A DNA stretch of 64,000 bases from Clytia hemisphaerica (GCA_902728285.1 CACVBU010001235.1:901233-965232), one strand, 5' to 3'; counted from the stretch's first letter, positions 45,960 to 57,965 are shown. The notes: generated from the letters alone by a model not told the origin. Program-made: numbers and translations.

Positions 45960-46680
45960 CGAAGGAACCCAACTTTGTTAAGGTCCTGGGTGCTAAACAT
46001 CGTCTGGCTAGGATAGTGCTTGGATGGGGGACCTTCTGGGTACTTCCGGTTTCGTGGAGCACGGTGAGAATTCTTTCTCTGTCAAGAACCACGGGAACCT
46101 GCTCTGTTGGGGTTCACCTTTGGTCAAGTCCCAGAATACTCTGAAGGGTCCCTTTTGAGGCATGTGGCAAGCCATGGACTCCCTTAAAAAAAATCCCAGC
46201 GCTTCACCAGAAGTCAGCCAGTTGCCTTATCTGGCACCCAGATGGTGAAATTTTCATTCGACACGCTAAAGCTCTGAAGATCGGGAAAATTTTCAACATC
46301 TGGAAGGTTTACATTACAGAATTTTGCGAGACCGCGTCAAGAATTTTGCAGCGGGAGGTCTGATAACCCAGCCCTCGTTTTCGGGGATTGGCGGGTCCAA
46401 CCGAAATATTTATAGGTTTACGCACAAGGGCTGTTGAACCCGACTGAGGGTGCGGCACATCAAAGGCCGACTATCATTCCTCTCCGATGGGAAATTGGCC
46501 CGCTCCCTTTAGAGCTTTAGCGTGGGCGGCCGCCAATCCGCCATCGGAATATCAGATAACCAGTTGCCTTAAAAGGCTCCACGCACTATCATGCCTATCA
46601 TTATGACTACGAGGCCCAGACAGAGTTCGAATCTGACTGAATCTGGTCCAGTCCTCAATCCAGTCGTCCAGGTCAAAAGT
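45960..46680 (+). mobile_element. 5S rRNA-derived SINE (SINE3-like)
   Basis: 45985-46065 aligns with the internal promoter half of 5S rRNA: GCTAAACATCGTCTGGC in the box A position and TTGGATGGGGGACC in the box C position, followed by a CTGGGTACTTCCGG end. The 5' half is poorly conserved, so this is not a working 5S gene. A GC-richer body of about 600 bases follows, with a CAGAGTTCGAATCTG motif near 46620. Boundaries are approximate. Confidence 0.6.
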
Positions 46681-47204
46681 TTTTTACCAAGTTTTAATTT
46701 TTTTATGTTTTTCGGGTGTAGAGAATTCAAAAAAGTGGTCGAAGGTCTGTCTAAGATCGCGTAAGGTTGTCTAAAATGATTTTTGTTGGTGGGCCATGAG
46801 GTCGTAGTTTTCGAAGCTAGATAGAGTAGGTCGGGACATAGTCCGTATAGAAAACCGTTTTCTATTCGGACTATGGTCGGGATAAGAAGGGGATGAATGA
46901 TTACCCTGAGTATCAGAGGTCAAGTTTTCAAAGAGAAAATATTAACCTCTGAGGACAAGGTGGTGTTTTTCAATCGGGTCGGGAAAGTCTCAATGTAATT
47001 GCTCAAAGTAACAAAATCAACCACGGGAGCGTTTTTCTACAAGATCTTGTATTAAAAAAAAACTTTGTCTTCACAGCTCGAATTTATTCGCGCTGTGATA
47101 CTCACGGTAATGAATGATATGATGAGGGCGAGGTTACGTTACGCCCTTTCCGCCACACCGTTAAATCCGATCTTATGACATATCGGTTTTGTTAGTAGCC
47201 CGAA

Positions 47205-47775
47205 TCTTTAGGTCGTGTGTAGATTGTAAATGACTCTCCAGGATTTTTTCTACTTTTTCTACTTCCTATCTTCCATTCTATCTCTTCGTCTTTTCTATTT
47301 TCTGACTTTCTGAGACTTGTTTTCTGATGATATCTACTAACTGTTCTATATTTCAAACTTTCTCCAAATACCGACCCGACCGGGATTCGAACTCACCAAA
47401 TGAAAGAATCTCTGAACAGAAACCCAGCGCGCTGTCCGTTGAGCCACACTCGCACAGCAGAATACAAAATTTGTAAATACTTATAGAATGACAAAAAAGA
47501 CGGGGGTAATGTTATTGTAATATGGGTAAAAGTACCCCTTTTTTAACCTGACTGAAATTCGAGCCGTTACTAGCAACCCTGCGGGGCCCAAGGCGCCGAG
47601 TATGCACCCGGCACAGTGACAAGCCGTTACTAGCAACCCTGACCCTACCTAACTGATGATAACAGAACCCCCGTCTCAATGGAACCACCATACCCCCGTC
47701 TAAACGTTTCCGCAGTTTGAAAAAATTTTCGCCTTGGTAGTCATTTACAATCTACCCGACACCGAATCTTTAACC
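47205..47775. repeat. Inverted repeat enclosing a tRNA-like sequence
   Basis: GTAGATTGTAAATGACT (about 47218) and its complement (about 47738) are inverted, with neighbouring CGAATCTTTA motifs outside or inside each. Between them CCGTTACTAGCAACCCTG is duplicated directly (about 47563 and 47622). It is probably a composite of SINE-type repeats. Confidence 0.5.
47368..47462 (-). repeat. tRNA-like SINE head
   Basis: On the minus strand GTGGCTCAACGGACAGCGCG (box A type) is followed by GAGTTCGAATCCCGG (box B type). Acceptor-stem pairing is not convincing, so it is read as a tRNA-derived repeat and not a working tRNA gene. Confidence 0.55.
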
Positions 47776-47904
47776 CGAAACGAAAGTAACTTTTTCAAGG
47801 GAGTCAAGAGTCAAGAATTTTTGTAAGTTTTATTGGTTTTAAAAGTTTTTAATGTGAATTCTGTTTATTTTACAATCTTTTATTTGCATAGCTACTCTTT
47901 CTAA

Positions 47905-49228
47905 AGCTTGGTTTCCACTGTGTGATAACTTGTGATAGTGTGTGATAGTGTGTGACAAAAAACTTGAGATAAAATTTTGTTTAGTGGAAACGCATCTGTC
48001 ATATCCGCTCGTAGAAAGAGGGAAAATTTGTGATAGCAAACTATGGAATTTGCTTTCTATTATATTTTTAACAAAGGAAAATTGAAATAACAAAGAAATG
48101 TGACGTAGAATACACCAGGTGTGTCGGGCGCCTTTTGAACTTTCTTGTCACACGTTATCTCACACAATTTTCGTGTTCTTGGATTGAAATTCATTTCAAT
48201 CCAAGAACACACTATCACACATTGTCACAGTGTGATAACGCGTGATAAAAACTCTTTTTAAACGTTTCCACTATGAAATAGAATTTTATTTTGTGATAGT
48301 GTGTTCCAGACAGGCTGTCTGTCACACATTATTAGGGTGGACAGGCCAAAATTTTCCCCTCAATTTTTAGAAACCAAACTAATTTTATTTGAAAGTCCTT
48401 ACCTTTGTGAGAAAAATGAGGGGTCATTTATTAGAATTGGTTAAGTATTCCCAAAGTTATTCCATTTTCAAAACACAAAAAAATCACCTTTTCAAAGAAT
48501 CGCCTCCTTACACCACGCCAGCAAGAAATAATTTTCGGAAGCACCCAAATGGCGCCAAAAATGGCGGATGAAATCTAGTCTTCCGTGTGGCAGGGTGTGG
48601 GGAGTTTTGCTGGTGCGGTCTGAAAATCAGCCCGATGACTGTTAAACTTTAGCTTATCGCTAATGAGCTGGAAATGATAGCTAAAAACAAATTTCACCAC
48701 TATAAAGCTGAAATCCTCAGCTTTCAGATGGTGTATGGTGCTTAAATGAAAAAATCCGCAATCTTGTTAAAAAATCGCAATTTCTTCTTATTTTTCGAAA
48801 TTCCAGACGGCCTGCAGATTTTCAAATAAAGCACTTTGTGATAGATTGTAGCCTAATCTTACCCTGGGTTTACTAAAAAAACCGCGATTGAAAAGATGAA
48901 CCAGCTCAATAGCGACAGCCATTTGTTTCAATGTGGGTCGAGAATTTTCCGGTGCCGTGGTCAGCGCTAAATCGCGTTTTCACCTTGACGTCAAAAAACA
49001 TGAATATCTTTGGAAAGAAAATAGATACCTGGATACAGTTTTTTTTACTTGTTTCCCTGATAATTCCTGATTGATTTAAAAAAAGAATGAATAGATTTGG
49101 ATGATTTAAAGGTAAGTACTAATGCATTGAAGTTCATTTTTGTAAATTTTCCCTCATTCCGCGCAAAAAATCCCGACGAGTGCGCACCCTAACATTATCA
49201 CATGTTATCACACAGTGGAAACCAAGCT
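47905..49228. mobile_element. TAA-flanked inverted-repeat element (family E), 1.32 kb with nested insert
   Basis: Left end AGCTTGGTTTCCACTGTGTG, right end CACACAGTGGAAACCAAGCT. TAA flanks both (47902-47904, 49229-49231), consistent with the 3-bp TWA preference of PIF/Harbinger elements. The interior is rich in GTGTGATA/TATCACAC copies and contains an ATTGAAATTCATTTCAAT palindrome near 48185. The 48333-49191 element is inserted in it. Confidence 0.75.
48333..49191. mobile_element. Family R element, copy 1 (uninterrupted), 859 bp
   Basis: Ends TAGGGTG / CACCCTA with ACATTAT duplicated outside (48326-48332, 49192-49198). The same sequence, inverted, appears at 50856-55102, where a LINE splits it. 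This copy shows the empty target GTAAGATT (on the minus strand near 48867). The short ORF at 48389 is part of the repeat and repeats at 54858-55046 on the minus strand. Confidence 0.8.
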
Positions 49229-49307
49229 TAATGGAATCTTATCTTTTTTCCAGGCAATCTCAATAACTGTAGACTAAAACAGAGCTAGCTAGAGTGCATC
49301 GCCCTTG

Positions 49308-50317
49308 CAGTATAGACCTAACTCTTCACACAAAAATTACGGGAAACGAATGTTTGGACTTTGTACCCTATGCTGCACTCAAGCACTTAAGCCAAAGTCC
49401 CGCAAAGGCGGGACAAAGATCAGTTTTTTGAAGTTTGCAAACAAACGCCACATAGAAGATCTTTCAAATTCAGTATGTGAATAGAGCAGTAAAAAATACA
49501 ACTTTTCTATTTTTCCTTTTTTTTTGCAAAAGTTCTAGGAATGAAAATAAAGGGATAATGATAATTGAATACCTTATTGGAACTAATTTTCGCGGGAACT
49601 AATTTTCGCGGTCGAAAAAAAATATCCGAAAAATTGCATTTCGCGGGTTTTAATTTTCGCGGTTTTTCCCATTCTGGAATTTTCGCGGGTTTTAATTTTC
49701 GCGGTTTTGCCCTTTTTTGGACAAATTTCTTTCATTTTCCTAGGGATTTTTCAAATTTTTCGATAAAATTGGAAAAAATTGTATTTCGCGGGAATTAATT
49801 TTGGCGGTTTTGAACTCTCAAAATTTTTCGCGGGATCAAATTTTCGCGATTTTGACGAAAAACCGCGAAAAACGCTAAAATTAAAACCCGCGAAAATTAG
49901 TTCCAGTAAGGTACTATCCATTGATGATCCGCGGCACTATCGTAAAGCTAGAATCGCTTCGCGTACTCTTCGCTTGAGAAAAGGATTGACAGATTGAAGT
50001 TTTTCATCCCCGCGGTGCGCGCCGCGCGGGAGCTCGGGCGCTCGGGCGCTCTGCTCAATCATCGGACCGCGCTAAAAATGGTAGACTGAGCTTTGATAGA
50101 TCATTTCGATGGAAGTTGTTGGAATGTTTACAAGGCTCTAGACAGAAAATCGTTTGTTTTATTGTCAATGATGACAGTGCGGTTATTAATTTTGTTACAT
50201 GTTAGATCTGACAAATTGATGTTTGTAAGTGCACTTTATAGTTTTGATTCCCATTGAAGAATCATATTCTGGTTTTCATGTTATTAGATGCTGTTTTAGA
50301 GCTTTAGGTCTACACTG
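49308..50317. mobile_element. Repeat family A, copy 2
   Basis: Ends CAGTATAGACCTAA and TTTAGGTCTACACTG, 5-bp duplication CCTTG (49303-49307, 50318-50322). It is the inverted counterpart of 29954-33615 but lacks the ORF1 retroposons. It carries one nested MITE (49572-49911). A GC-rich core CGGTGCGCGCCGCGCGGG lies near 50013. Confidence 0.85.
49572..49911. mobile_element. TA-flanked MITE, CCTTAAGGGAA family, with empty site known
   Basis: Ends CCTTATTGGAACTAATTTTC and GAAAATTAGTTCCAGTAAGG, flanked by TA (49570-49571, 49912-49913). Copy 1 of repeat A has the uninterrupted target (GGATAGTATTCAATTATC near 31712), which proves that the element inserted at a single TA. The interior is built of TTTCGCGG motifs. 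Confidence 0.9.
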
Positions 50318-50595
50318 CCTTGTGTTTTTTGTCGTGCATCAAAATCCAGGGTTTTGACATCACTTTTTAACGTCACAAAAAGCTGTTTTTAAAATTTGTA
50401 ATGTTTTTGCCACTTAGATTACTCTTTGCAGTCTGACCTGGGTCTGACAGTCTGACAGTTTTTAAATGTTTGGAAAGCAAGAAGGGCAGTATATAGATGG
50501 TATAGACTTTACAAAAATATTAGAGGCGGCAATCACAAATATCTTCGTTTCGCGTCACCCGACACCCGGCCGACTCTCGAATTAAGAAGTTCTTG

Positions 50596-50735
50596 GGCCA
50601 TTCCAGAAAATCTTTGTTACCCCCCTCCCCTTGTACTTTTGCAAAATGTATCGGAAATTCCACTCTTTCAGTCTGGGAAATCCTCTCAATTGCACGCTTA
50701 TGTTCCAAGGCCATATAAGCGCGCAATTGCACGGT
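50596..50735. repeat. Dispersed repeat B, copy 1
   Basis: Matches 59286-59515 in inverted orientation (shared AAGCGTGCAATTGAGAGGAT and CTGGAATGGCC). Adjacent 50757-50779 holds the short palindrome AGCGTGTAATTACACGCT. Boundaries are unclear. Confidence 0.6.
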
Positions 50736-51164
50736 TATCAAAATGGCAGAATGTTTAAGCGTGTAATTACACGCTTATCGAAATTGTTCTGAAACGGGCG
50801 GTAAGCGTTAAGCAAGATTGACGGGTGACGGCTTTTGCGGTAAGCGTGTAATTGCTAGGGTGCACACCACTCGTCGGGATTTTTTGCGCGGAACAAGGAA
50901 GAATTTACAAAAATGAACTTAGATGCATTAGTACTTACCTTTAAATCATCCAAATCTGTTCATTCTTTTTTTTTAAATCAATCAGGAATTATCAGGGAAA
51001 CAAGTAAAAAAAACTGGATCCAGGTATCTATTTTCTTTCCAACGCGATTTAGCGCTGACCACGGCACCAGAAAATTCTCGACCCACATTGAAACAAATGG
51101 CTGTCGCTCTTGAGCTGGTTCATCTTTTCAATCGCGGTTTTTTTAGTAAACCCAGGGTAAGATT

Positions 51165-54100
51165 CCAACTCTATCAAATACAATAAATGTCTTGACAAAT
51201 CGTGCAAATTTGTACATGTCAAGGGAACACTAACTGTTAAAATACAGGAAAGATACAAATTTGAGAGTCCCTGGCGAAATTCCTGATGCCAGTGATAAGG
51301 AGAGGGATTTTCTAATACTCATCCAAAATCTGAAAAACGAGATTTTACAGACAATGGACAAAAAGTTTGCATTGCAGAGATGAACAAAAATCAACCTCAA
51401 CCACCACCAAGGCTTATGAATCAAGTCCCAAATTTCAACCAATGGTCAACTCAACCAATCTTTCAACACCACATGGACAACCAGCATATGATGCAAGCTT
51501 AGAATCATTTACTCTACTCAACATTCAAGGACTAAAACCATTAACTGTCCAATCATCTGTCCCATTTGTAAGTGATATTTTACATGAGAAAAATTCACTT
51601 TTCATCGCTCTAACTGAGACGTGGCTTGCTGATCACAAGGATGCAGAAGTTGAAATTAACGACTACTTCATAATTAGAGCAGATAGATCACGAACCAAAA
51701 AGAAATATGGTCGACACAGTGGAGGAGTAGCACTTTACATTAGAAACGACATCAGTTCAACCTTTAAACCAGTGTTGCAGTATTCAAACGGTGTGAATGG
51801 ACTGCTAATTGTTCACTCCAAGAAATTAAACATATTGATATCTGTTATTTATCGACAACCAGATGACTCATCTCATGGTCATCCATCAACCTCGAAAGAA
51901 TTTTCTGAAATATTAAAAAAGATGAGAGATACTTTTAATACTTTTGCGGAAAATACCTTACCAGACATATTCTTGCTAGGAGATTTTAACCTTCCACATG
52001 CATCCTGGCCTTGTGGGAGTTCTACAAAAGGAGCTTCTAGTGATGAGAAGCAATGTTTATATCTGTTAAGTGAACTTGCAAATGAATTTACGTTACAACA
52101 GTGTATCCTTAAGGAAACACACAAAGATGGCAATATACTTGACTTAGTATGGACAAACAACCGTGAATTAGTACATAGCTACTCATGCATCCCAACGAAC
52201 CCAAACATAACGCACCATTCATCTGTAAATTTTAACATTCATAAAACTATAGAAGCAGTAACTGAAACAAACGACAGAATTCCAAGTAACTCATTTGAAA
52301 AATTCAATTTCTATCACGAAGAAATTGCCTGGGAATCTGTAAAAAATGAACTGTCTCAAATTGACTAGGACAATGAATATTATGAATTAAAATCTGTAGA
52401 AAAATTTGAAAAACTGTTGAAAATATGCGAAAAAATCGTAGAAAAATTTGTTCCAATTAGGAAACCTTACAAAACGAACAAAAATAAAATAATTCCGAGA
52501 GAAAGGAGGATTCTAATGAGGAGGCGTTCTAAGCTAGAAAAAAGATTCATCTCAGCAAGAAACTGTTTTCAGATTAAAAAAAATCAAAACCCAACGCGTT
52601 GATATTGAAAAACAATTACAAACCTCATACAGGAAGAGTACTATAACTGCAGAAAAGAAAGCTTGTGAGGCGATCAAACTAAATCCAAAATATTTCTTTT
52701 CTTATGCGAAAAGACATAGTAAGACCAAAGCTAGAATTGGTCCTTTGATAGATAAAACAACAAACAATTTTGTGTCTGACAGTAAAAAAATGGCAGACAT
52801 TCTTCAAAAACAGTACCAATCAGTCTTCAGTACACCACTCGAAAACGCAAAATATAATGATAAAGACAGTGATTTTGTTTTGACTGATATTGATTTTACG
52901 AAAGAGGACTTTGTTGAGGAGATTGGAACAATATCCAAAAATGCAGCACCAGGACCTGATGGTTTTTCTGCTCTCTTTCTCAAAAATTGTAGTCAAGAAC
53001 TAGCAACTCCTTTTTGTTCAATCTGGAGAGAGTGTTTTGATAACGGGGAAACACCACATCTCTTCAAAGACAGTCATATCATTCCTATTTACAAAGGTGG
53101 GGACCAACAAGGTGAAGCCCAAAATTATCGACCAGTGTCACTAACCTCGCACATAATGAAAACCTTTGAAAAGATTGTGCGAAAAAACATTGTTAATTAT
53201 CTAGAAGAGAATAACATTTTTAATGACTCCCAACATGGCTTTCGACAAGGTAGATCTTGTTTGAGTCAACTCCTTGAACATTATGATACAATACTATCAT
53301 ACCTTGAGAGAGGTATTAATGTCGACACAATTTATTTGGACTTCAGTAAGGCATTCGACAAAGTTGATCATGCAATTTTGTTACACAAATTGTCACTGCT
53401 CGGGATCAAAGGAAAGCTATTGCGATGGATTGAATCGTTTTTGAAAGGCAGAAAACAATCTGTTGTTGTAAATGGTTTCAAATCCAAAAGTGCCCCTGTC
53501 ATATCAGGAGTACCTCAAGGAACAGTACTTGGGCCAATTTTGTTTCTTCTGATGATTTCTGATATTGATGATAATATCAGGTATATATTCAATCCTTGCA
53601 AGCTTTGCTGACGATACTAGAATGCTTAAAGAAATCCAAGGAATAATTGACACGTTCAAGTTGCAACATGATCTCAACATAGTTTATGATTGGACTGAGA
53701 ACAATAACATGAAACTAAATAGTTGTAAATTCGAACATTTGAAATACGGTAAAGATACTGAATCAAAAAGTTTATCAACCTACTTCACTAACAACAAAAC
53801 CGTAATTGAAAACAAAAACTCTGTCAAAGATCTTGGAGTGTGGATGAGTAGTGACTGCTCATTCACTGATCACATCAATAAAATGATAGCAAAAGCAAAG
53901 GACATTTCTAGTTGGATTTTGAGAACATTCAACAACAGAAGCAGTGATGTTATGATAACGTTATGGAAATCCTTAGTTCTCCCTCACCTCGACTACTGTA
54001 TTCAGCTTTAGTCACCAAACAGCATCCACCAAATAGAACAGATTGAATCAGTACAAAAGAACTTCTTCAATAAAATCAGAGGCCTTAGTGCTTTCGATTA

Positions 54101-54573
54101 TTGGGAATAATTGAAAATGTTGAAAATGTATTCTCTACAAAGGAGGAGAGAGAGATATAGAATTATTTATATTTGGTCGATACTAGAGGGTATAGTACCA
54201 AATTTCAGCCACACTGAAGGAGATGGCACTGTAAAAGGTGGTGTCTCGTCTTCAACTACAAGCCGTCATGGTCGAAAATGTGAACTACGAACAATCGAAC
54301 GAAGTAGCTTTCGCAAATTTATTTGTGAGAGCTTAGCTGTACAGGGTCCAAAACTCTTCAACAGTATTCCCTCTGACATACGAAATATCACTGGCTGTTC
54401 AAAAGATTCCTTCAAGAAACGACTCGATAAATATCTGTGCTCTATACCCGACGAACCTCACACTACGTCGCGACAAACAAGATTGGCTGAATCAAATGCT
54501 CTTTTCGATCAGATTATACGTGTTGGGCTCAACGAGCTGGACAGATGAATATCATCAAATCAAACTGAAGTAA
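51165..54573 (+). mobile_element. CR1-like non-LTR retrotransposon (LINE), 3.4 kb, 5' truncated and disabled
   Basis: Exact 8-bp duplication GTAAGATT (51157-51164, 54574-54581), confirmed by the uninterrupted R copy at 48333-49191. It carries an APE-type endonuclease, a reverse transcriptase and a C-terminal domain, but no complete ORF1. The 3' end is AAACTGAAGTAA without a long poly(A). Confidence 0.93.
51367..54548 (+). pseudogene. LINE ORF2: endonuclease + reverse transcriptase, disabled
   Basis: Endonuclease part (51490-52270): NIQGLK, ALTETWL, GGVALYIR, VIYRQP, LLGDFN (catalytic Asp/Asn) and a late HHSSV. Reverse transcriptase part (52745-53660): APGPDGF, YRPVSLTS, QHGFRQGRSC, LDFSKAFDKVDH, SGVPQGTVLGP and the catalytic FADD. 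The C-terminal block with LQRRRERYR and the PKLFNSIPSDIRN motif is typical of CR1/L2-type elements. Lesions: in-frame TAG at 52366-52368, frameshift near the poly-A at about 52585, frameshift near 53580 just before FADD, TAG at 54009-54011 and TAA near 54108. The endonuclease and RT therefore cannot be made as one protein. Confidence 0.92.
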
Positions 54574-55102
54574 GTAAGATTAGGCTACAATCTATCACAA
54601 AGTGCTTTATTTGAAAATCTACAGACCGTCTGGAATTTCGAAAAATAAGAAGAAATTGCGATTTTTTAACAAGATTGCGGATTTTTTCATTTAAGCAGCA
54701 TACACCATCTGAAAGCTGAGGATTTCAGCTTTCTAGTGGTGAAATTTGTTTTTAGCTATCATTTCCAGCTCATTAGCGATAAGCTAAAGTTTAACAGTCA
54801 TTGGGCCGATTTTCAGACCGCACCGGCCAAACTCCCCACACCCTGCCACACGGAAGACTAGATTTCATCTGCCATTTTTGGCGCGATTTTGGTGCTTCCG
54901 AAAATTATTTCTTGCTGGCGTGGTGTAAGGAGGCGATTCTTTGAAAAGGTGATTTTTTGTGTTTTGAAAGTGGAATAACTTTGGGAATACTTAACCAATT
55001 CTAATAAATGACCCCTCATTTTTCTCACAAAGGTAAGGACTTTCAAATAAAATTAGTTTGGTTTCTTAAAATTGAGGGGAAAATTTTGGCCTGTCCACCC
55101 TA

Positions 55103-57780
55103 TAATTGGCCCAGCGTTAGCGAACGGGCCTTTCAAAAGCAACTGTCTGTTTGTCCGTCCCACTTTCGTTTTCGTTTCACAAAAACCGGGCTCCTTCTAA
55201 ATTGTAGACTAGCAAGTATCCGTATTGCGTGTTGTATTCAGTGAAGGGAGTGAGTCTGTTGCAAGTGGAGCTGCAGAGTGAAATACAACGATTAGTTACT
55301 AGTCTATCTAAGTTGTTGTTGTTGTAGATCTCGCGCTCTTTGCATTTTATAGCTCAAAATGGCGGATTAAGTGGAGACAAAGTTTTTTTCTCCTCCTGAA
55401 ATATCAGACCAACTCTGACATTTTCAGACGCTGTTGTTTCATTGATTGTTGCTGTTTACAGATTTATTGATATACAATCGTTATTTTTCGTGATTATTCA
55501 TCCTTTTACTGTGTTGTTTGCTGCTTGCTCATTTGTATAACAAGAGGTATGTATTTTTTTTGGAATAAAATTTTCAGATCGAGTAGAATAGGCCACAAAA
55601 CGTCTAATCCTGACCACCCCTTTCTAATCCCGACCTACCTCTAAAATAAACAATTTTTCCAAATTTAGATGGTATAGGGGACGACGCTTAATAGAGGGCG
55701 GTGCTTGATAGAGGGAATTCTGTGGTCGCGGCCTTGTCTGATCAAACACAATCGAACATCATTGTCCATGAATCGAATGAATCAAACGTAATTGACAGTC
55801 AATCAAACCAATCATTAACGCACGTCCCTGGCAACCCCCAGAAATTTTCCTTTCCTCTTGCCTTTTCTTCTTATTACGATATGCATGATACAGTAATTAT
55901 GCATGGCTTTATCATTGTTTTTATGGCTGGACTACATAATTATTCACCAGGACGTCCTCTTTGAAAAAAGGTCTATTCTCTTTTACATCTTTGGGGTCTT
56001 TGACGAAAGATTTTCGAATTTTTTATTGGCATTTGGCCGATTAGGGGGGCGGGGAGGAGTTCCAACTACATGCCGATAAAAAAGCAAGTATTGTGACGAA
56101 AATCTTTTTAGCCAATTTCTTTCTGATTTCGTCCACAAACTTCACTGAAAGCATACAATTTCACTTGCTTTCACCATTGCGCACAAATTCGCAACTTTAA
56201 AAGTACAGTTTTGAATTAGCTTTGATAAAAAAACTCTTTTTTCATTGGCCAGCGCAGTGCCTTTTCTTACAAAATGGTGGGAATTCATTGCGTCTTTTTT
56301 AAAACTTTTGGAACTAATTTTCACGGTTTTTCTCAAAAATTATTATTGTAATTTTTATGTGTTACACCAGGATCAACTGTGAAAATTTTAGAATTGGACT
56401 AACCTCAAAAATTAATTCCCGCAAAATGCAATTTTTCTGATTTTTTCACGGACCAAAATTAGTTCCCTTTAAGGTACATAGAATAAACATAGCAGAAATA
56501 TTGATCGTGTTCAAAAATAAAGGCCTGTTTTGTGACATTTTCAAAGTTGGCTGACAATTATGTTAATAAAATGAGTATTTTTGGTGGCTAACCGTTTATT
56601 TTTCACCAAGGATAAGTAGAATGATTAACCTTTCCAATTGTTTTGGAGCGAAATTAAGTGGCTTACTAGGTTACAAGATATTTCAAGATAAGCTATGAGT
56701 CGTTTATGTGGCTGACAACACTGGTGGCTTTTTGAAACCAACCAGTTTCAAAATGTTGCACTTTTATCTGTTTTGAGATAATATGATACCTCTAGTTACC
56801 GATTCAAGTGTCATTTTCAAACAAACCATTTCCTCCTTTGAGGTGGCTGACAAAATACATATTTGGACATATTTGGACCTGGCACCACACATTTTACTCA
56901 TTTTACCATTTTTTTCATCAAAATATGTTCTTTGTGTAAATACTGATCATCATATAAAATTTCAACGTTATATTTGAAATATTTTTCAAGTTATTCAAGA
57001 AATACTATATTTTTGAGTTCACTAAATGTCACACTATTTTTGAATATGATCTATTATTAGAACAGCCTTTCATCTGCTTCAAAATGGTTATAAAATCAGA
57101 TAAAATTGGTAAATTTTCAAATTCTTTGATGTTAAATTAATATTTCTTCTTTTCAGCTTGAAAACCAACTTCGTGGACAACTCCTGACCAGTTGTCATCT
57201 CTGTCTTAACCATCATTATGACTGATTTATTCAGGTTGGTACTTACTGAGATAGAGGGGGAATTGAAAGCATAGGTCTAACTTGACATCATTTTTCATTG
57301 CTTGCAGCAGGAACATGTAATAGCAAAGCTGGATGATGAACAAGAACTCCTTAGGAAACTGCATCTTTGTCTTTTCTATTGTTAACTGTTCATAATAGAA
57401 ACCATCTCTGTACCCTTTAAGTGTTCTATTTTTATAAGAAAAAAAGGCCAGGAAAACTTTTCATACAGTAATTCTGCTCAGATTTTAACTGTTTTCATGG
57501 AAAAAAGATTCCCAGTAAGTAAATAGTCAAGAGCTTTCTCGTAAATGAAATTTATTTTTATCAGCATGTGCCATGAATTTGACTGGCTTTTTGTGATTTT
57601 TCTTGAATAACTTTGCATGTAAATAATTTTCTTTGACTTATTAATTTCCAATTGATATCATGATGAATAGTATACATCTTTCTAAATTCCTTTTTTATTT
57701 CTTTTTACAGATTTCAAGACCAAAGGGTTACTAAACCCCTACTGAAGGGTTAAACCCTTCAACCAACCTACCTCAGATTA
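55103..57780. other. No gene recognised; one MITE remnant inside
   Basis: Contains short possible exon-like stretches (a CAGGAACATG sequence after TGCAG near 57308), but no frame with domain features links them. It could host a non-coding transcript. Confidence 0.4.
56303..56474. mobile_element. TA-flanked MITE remnant, CCTTAAGGGAA family
   Basis: The right end AATTAGTTCCCTTTAAGG is followed by TA (56475-56476). The left end is degenerate but retains TTGGAACTAATTTTCACGG. Confidence 0.6.
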
Positions 57781-57785
57781 CTTGG

Positions 57786-57965
57786 CATCACCAGATTACC
57801 TGGAACAACCGCAGATTACTCGGCATTACTAGATTACTCGGCATTACTAGATTACTCGGAATTACTAGATTGCATGGAATTACTAGATTACTCGGAATTA
57901 CTAGATTACTCGGCTAATCAAAACTTGCGACATTATCAGATTACTCAGCTTACGAAATCGACTCA
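57786..57965. repeat. Minisatellite, ATTACTCGG unit (about 19-20 bp)
   Basis: About eight imperfect copies of ACTAGATTACTCGGCATT in tandem. The unit is variable (CATGG, CATCACC variants at the left), so the array is partly decayed. Confidence 0.85.

Larger units (their letters stand above)
50856..55102. mobile_element. Family R element, copy 2, split by a LINE
   Basis: Inverted relative to 48333-49191: it begins TAGGGTGCACACCACTCGTC and ends with CTGTCCACCCTA. TAATTGC / TAATTGG outside may be the target duplication. The LINE 51165-54573 lies inside; without it the element is about 830 bp. Confidence 0.8.

Noticed and set aside
45985-46065. Functional 5S rRNA gene
   Set aside because: The 5' half of 5S rRNA is not recognisable and a SINE-like body follows.
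48389-48571. ORFs at 48389 (+) and 54858-55046 (-) with near-identical proteins
   Set aside because: They are the two copies of repeat family R; the shared frame reflects repeat identity, not a gene.
57150-57400. Possible short exons around CTTGAAAACCAAC and CAGGAACATG
   Set aside because: Splice-like sites exist but the frames contain stops and no domain; insufficient evidence for a gene.
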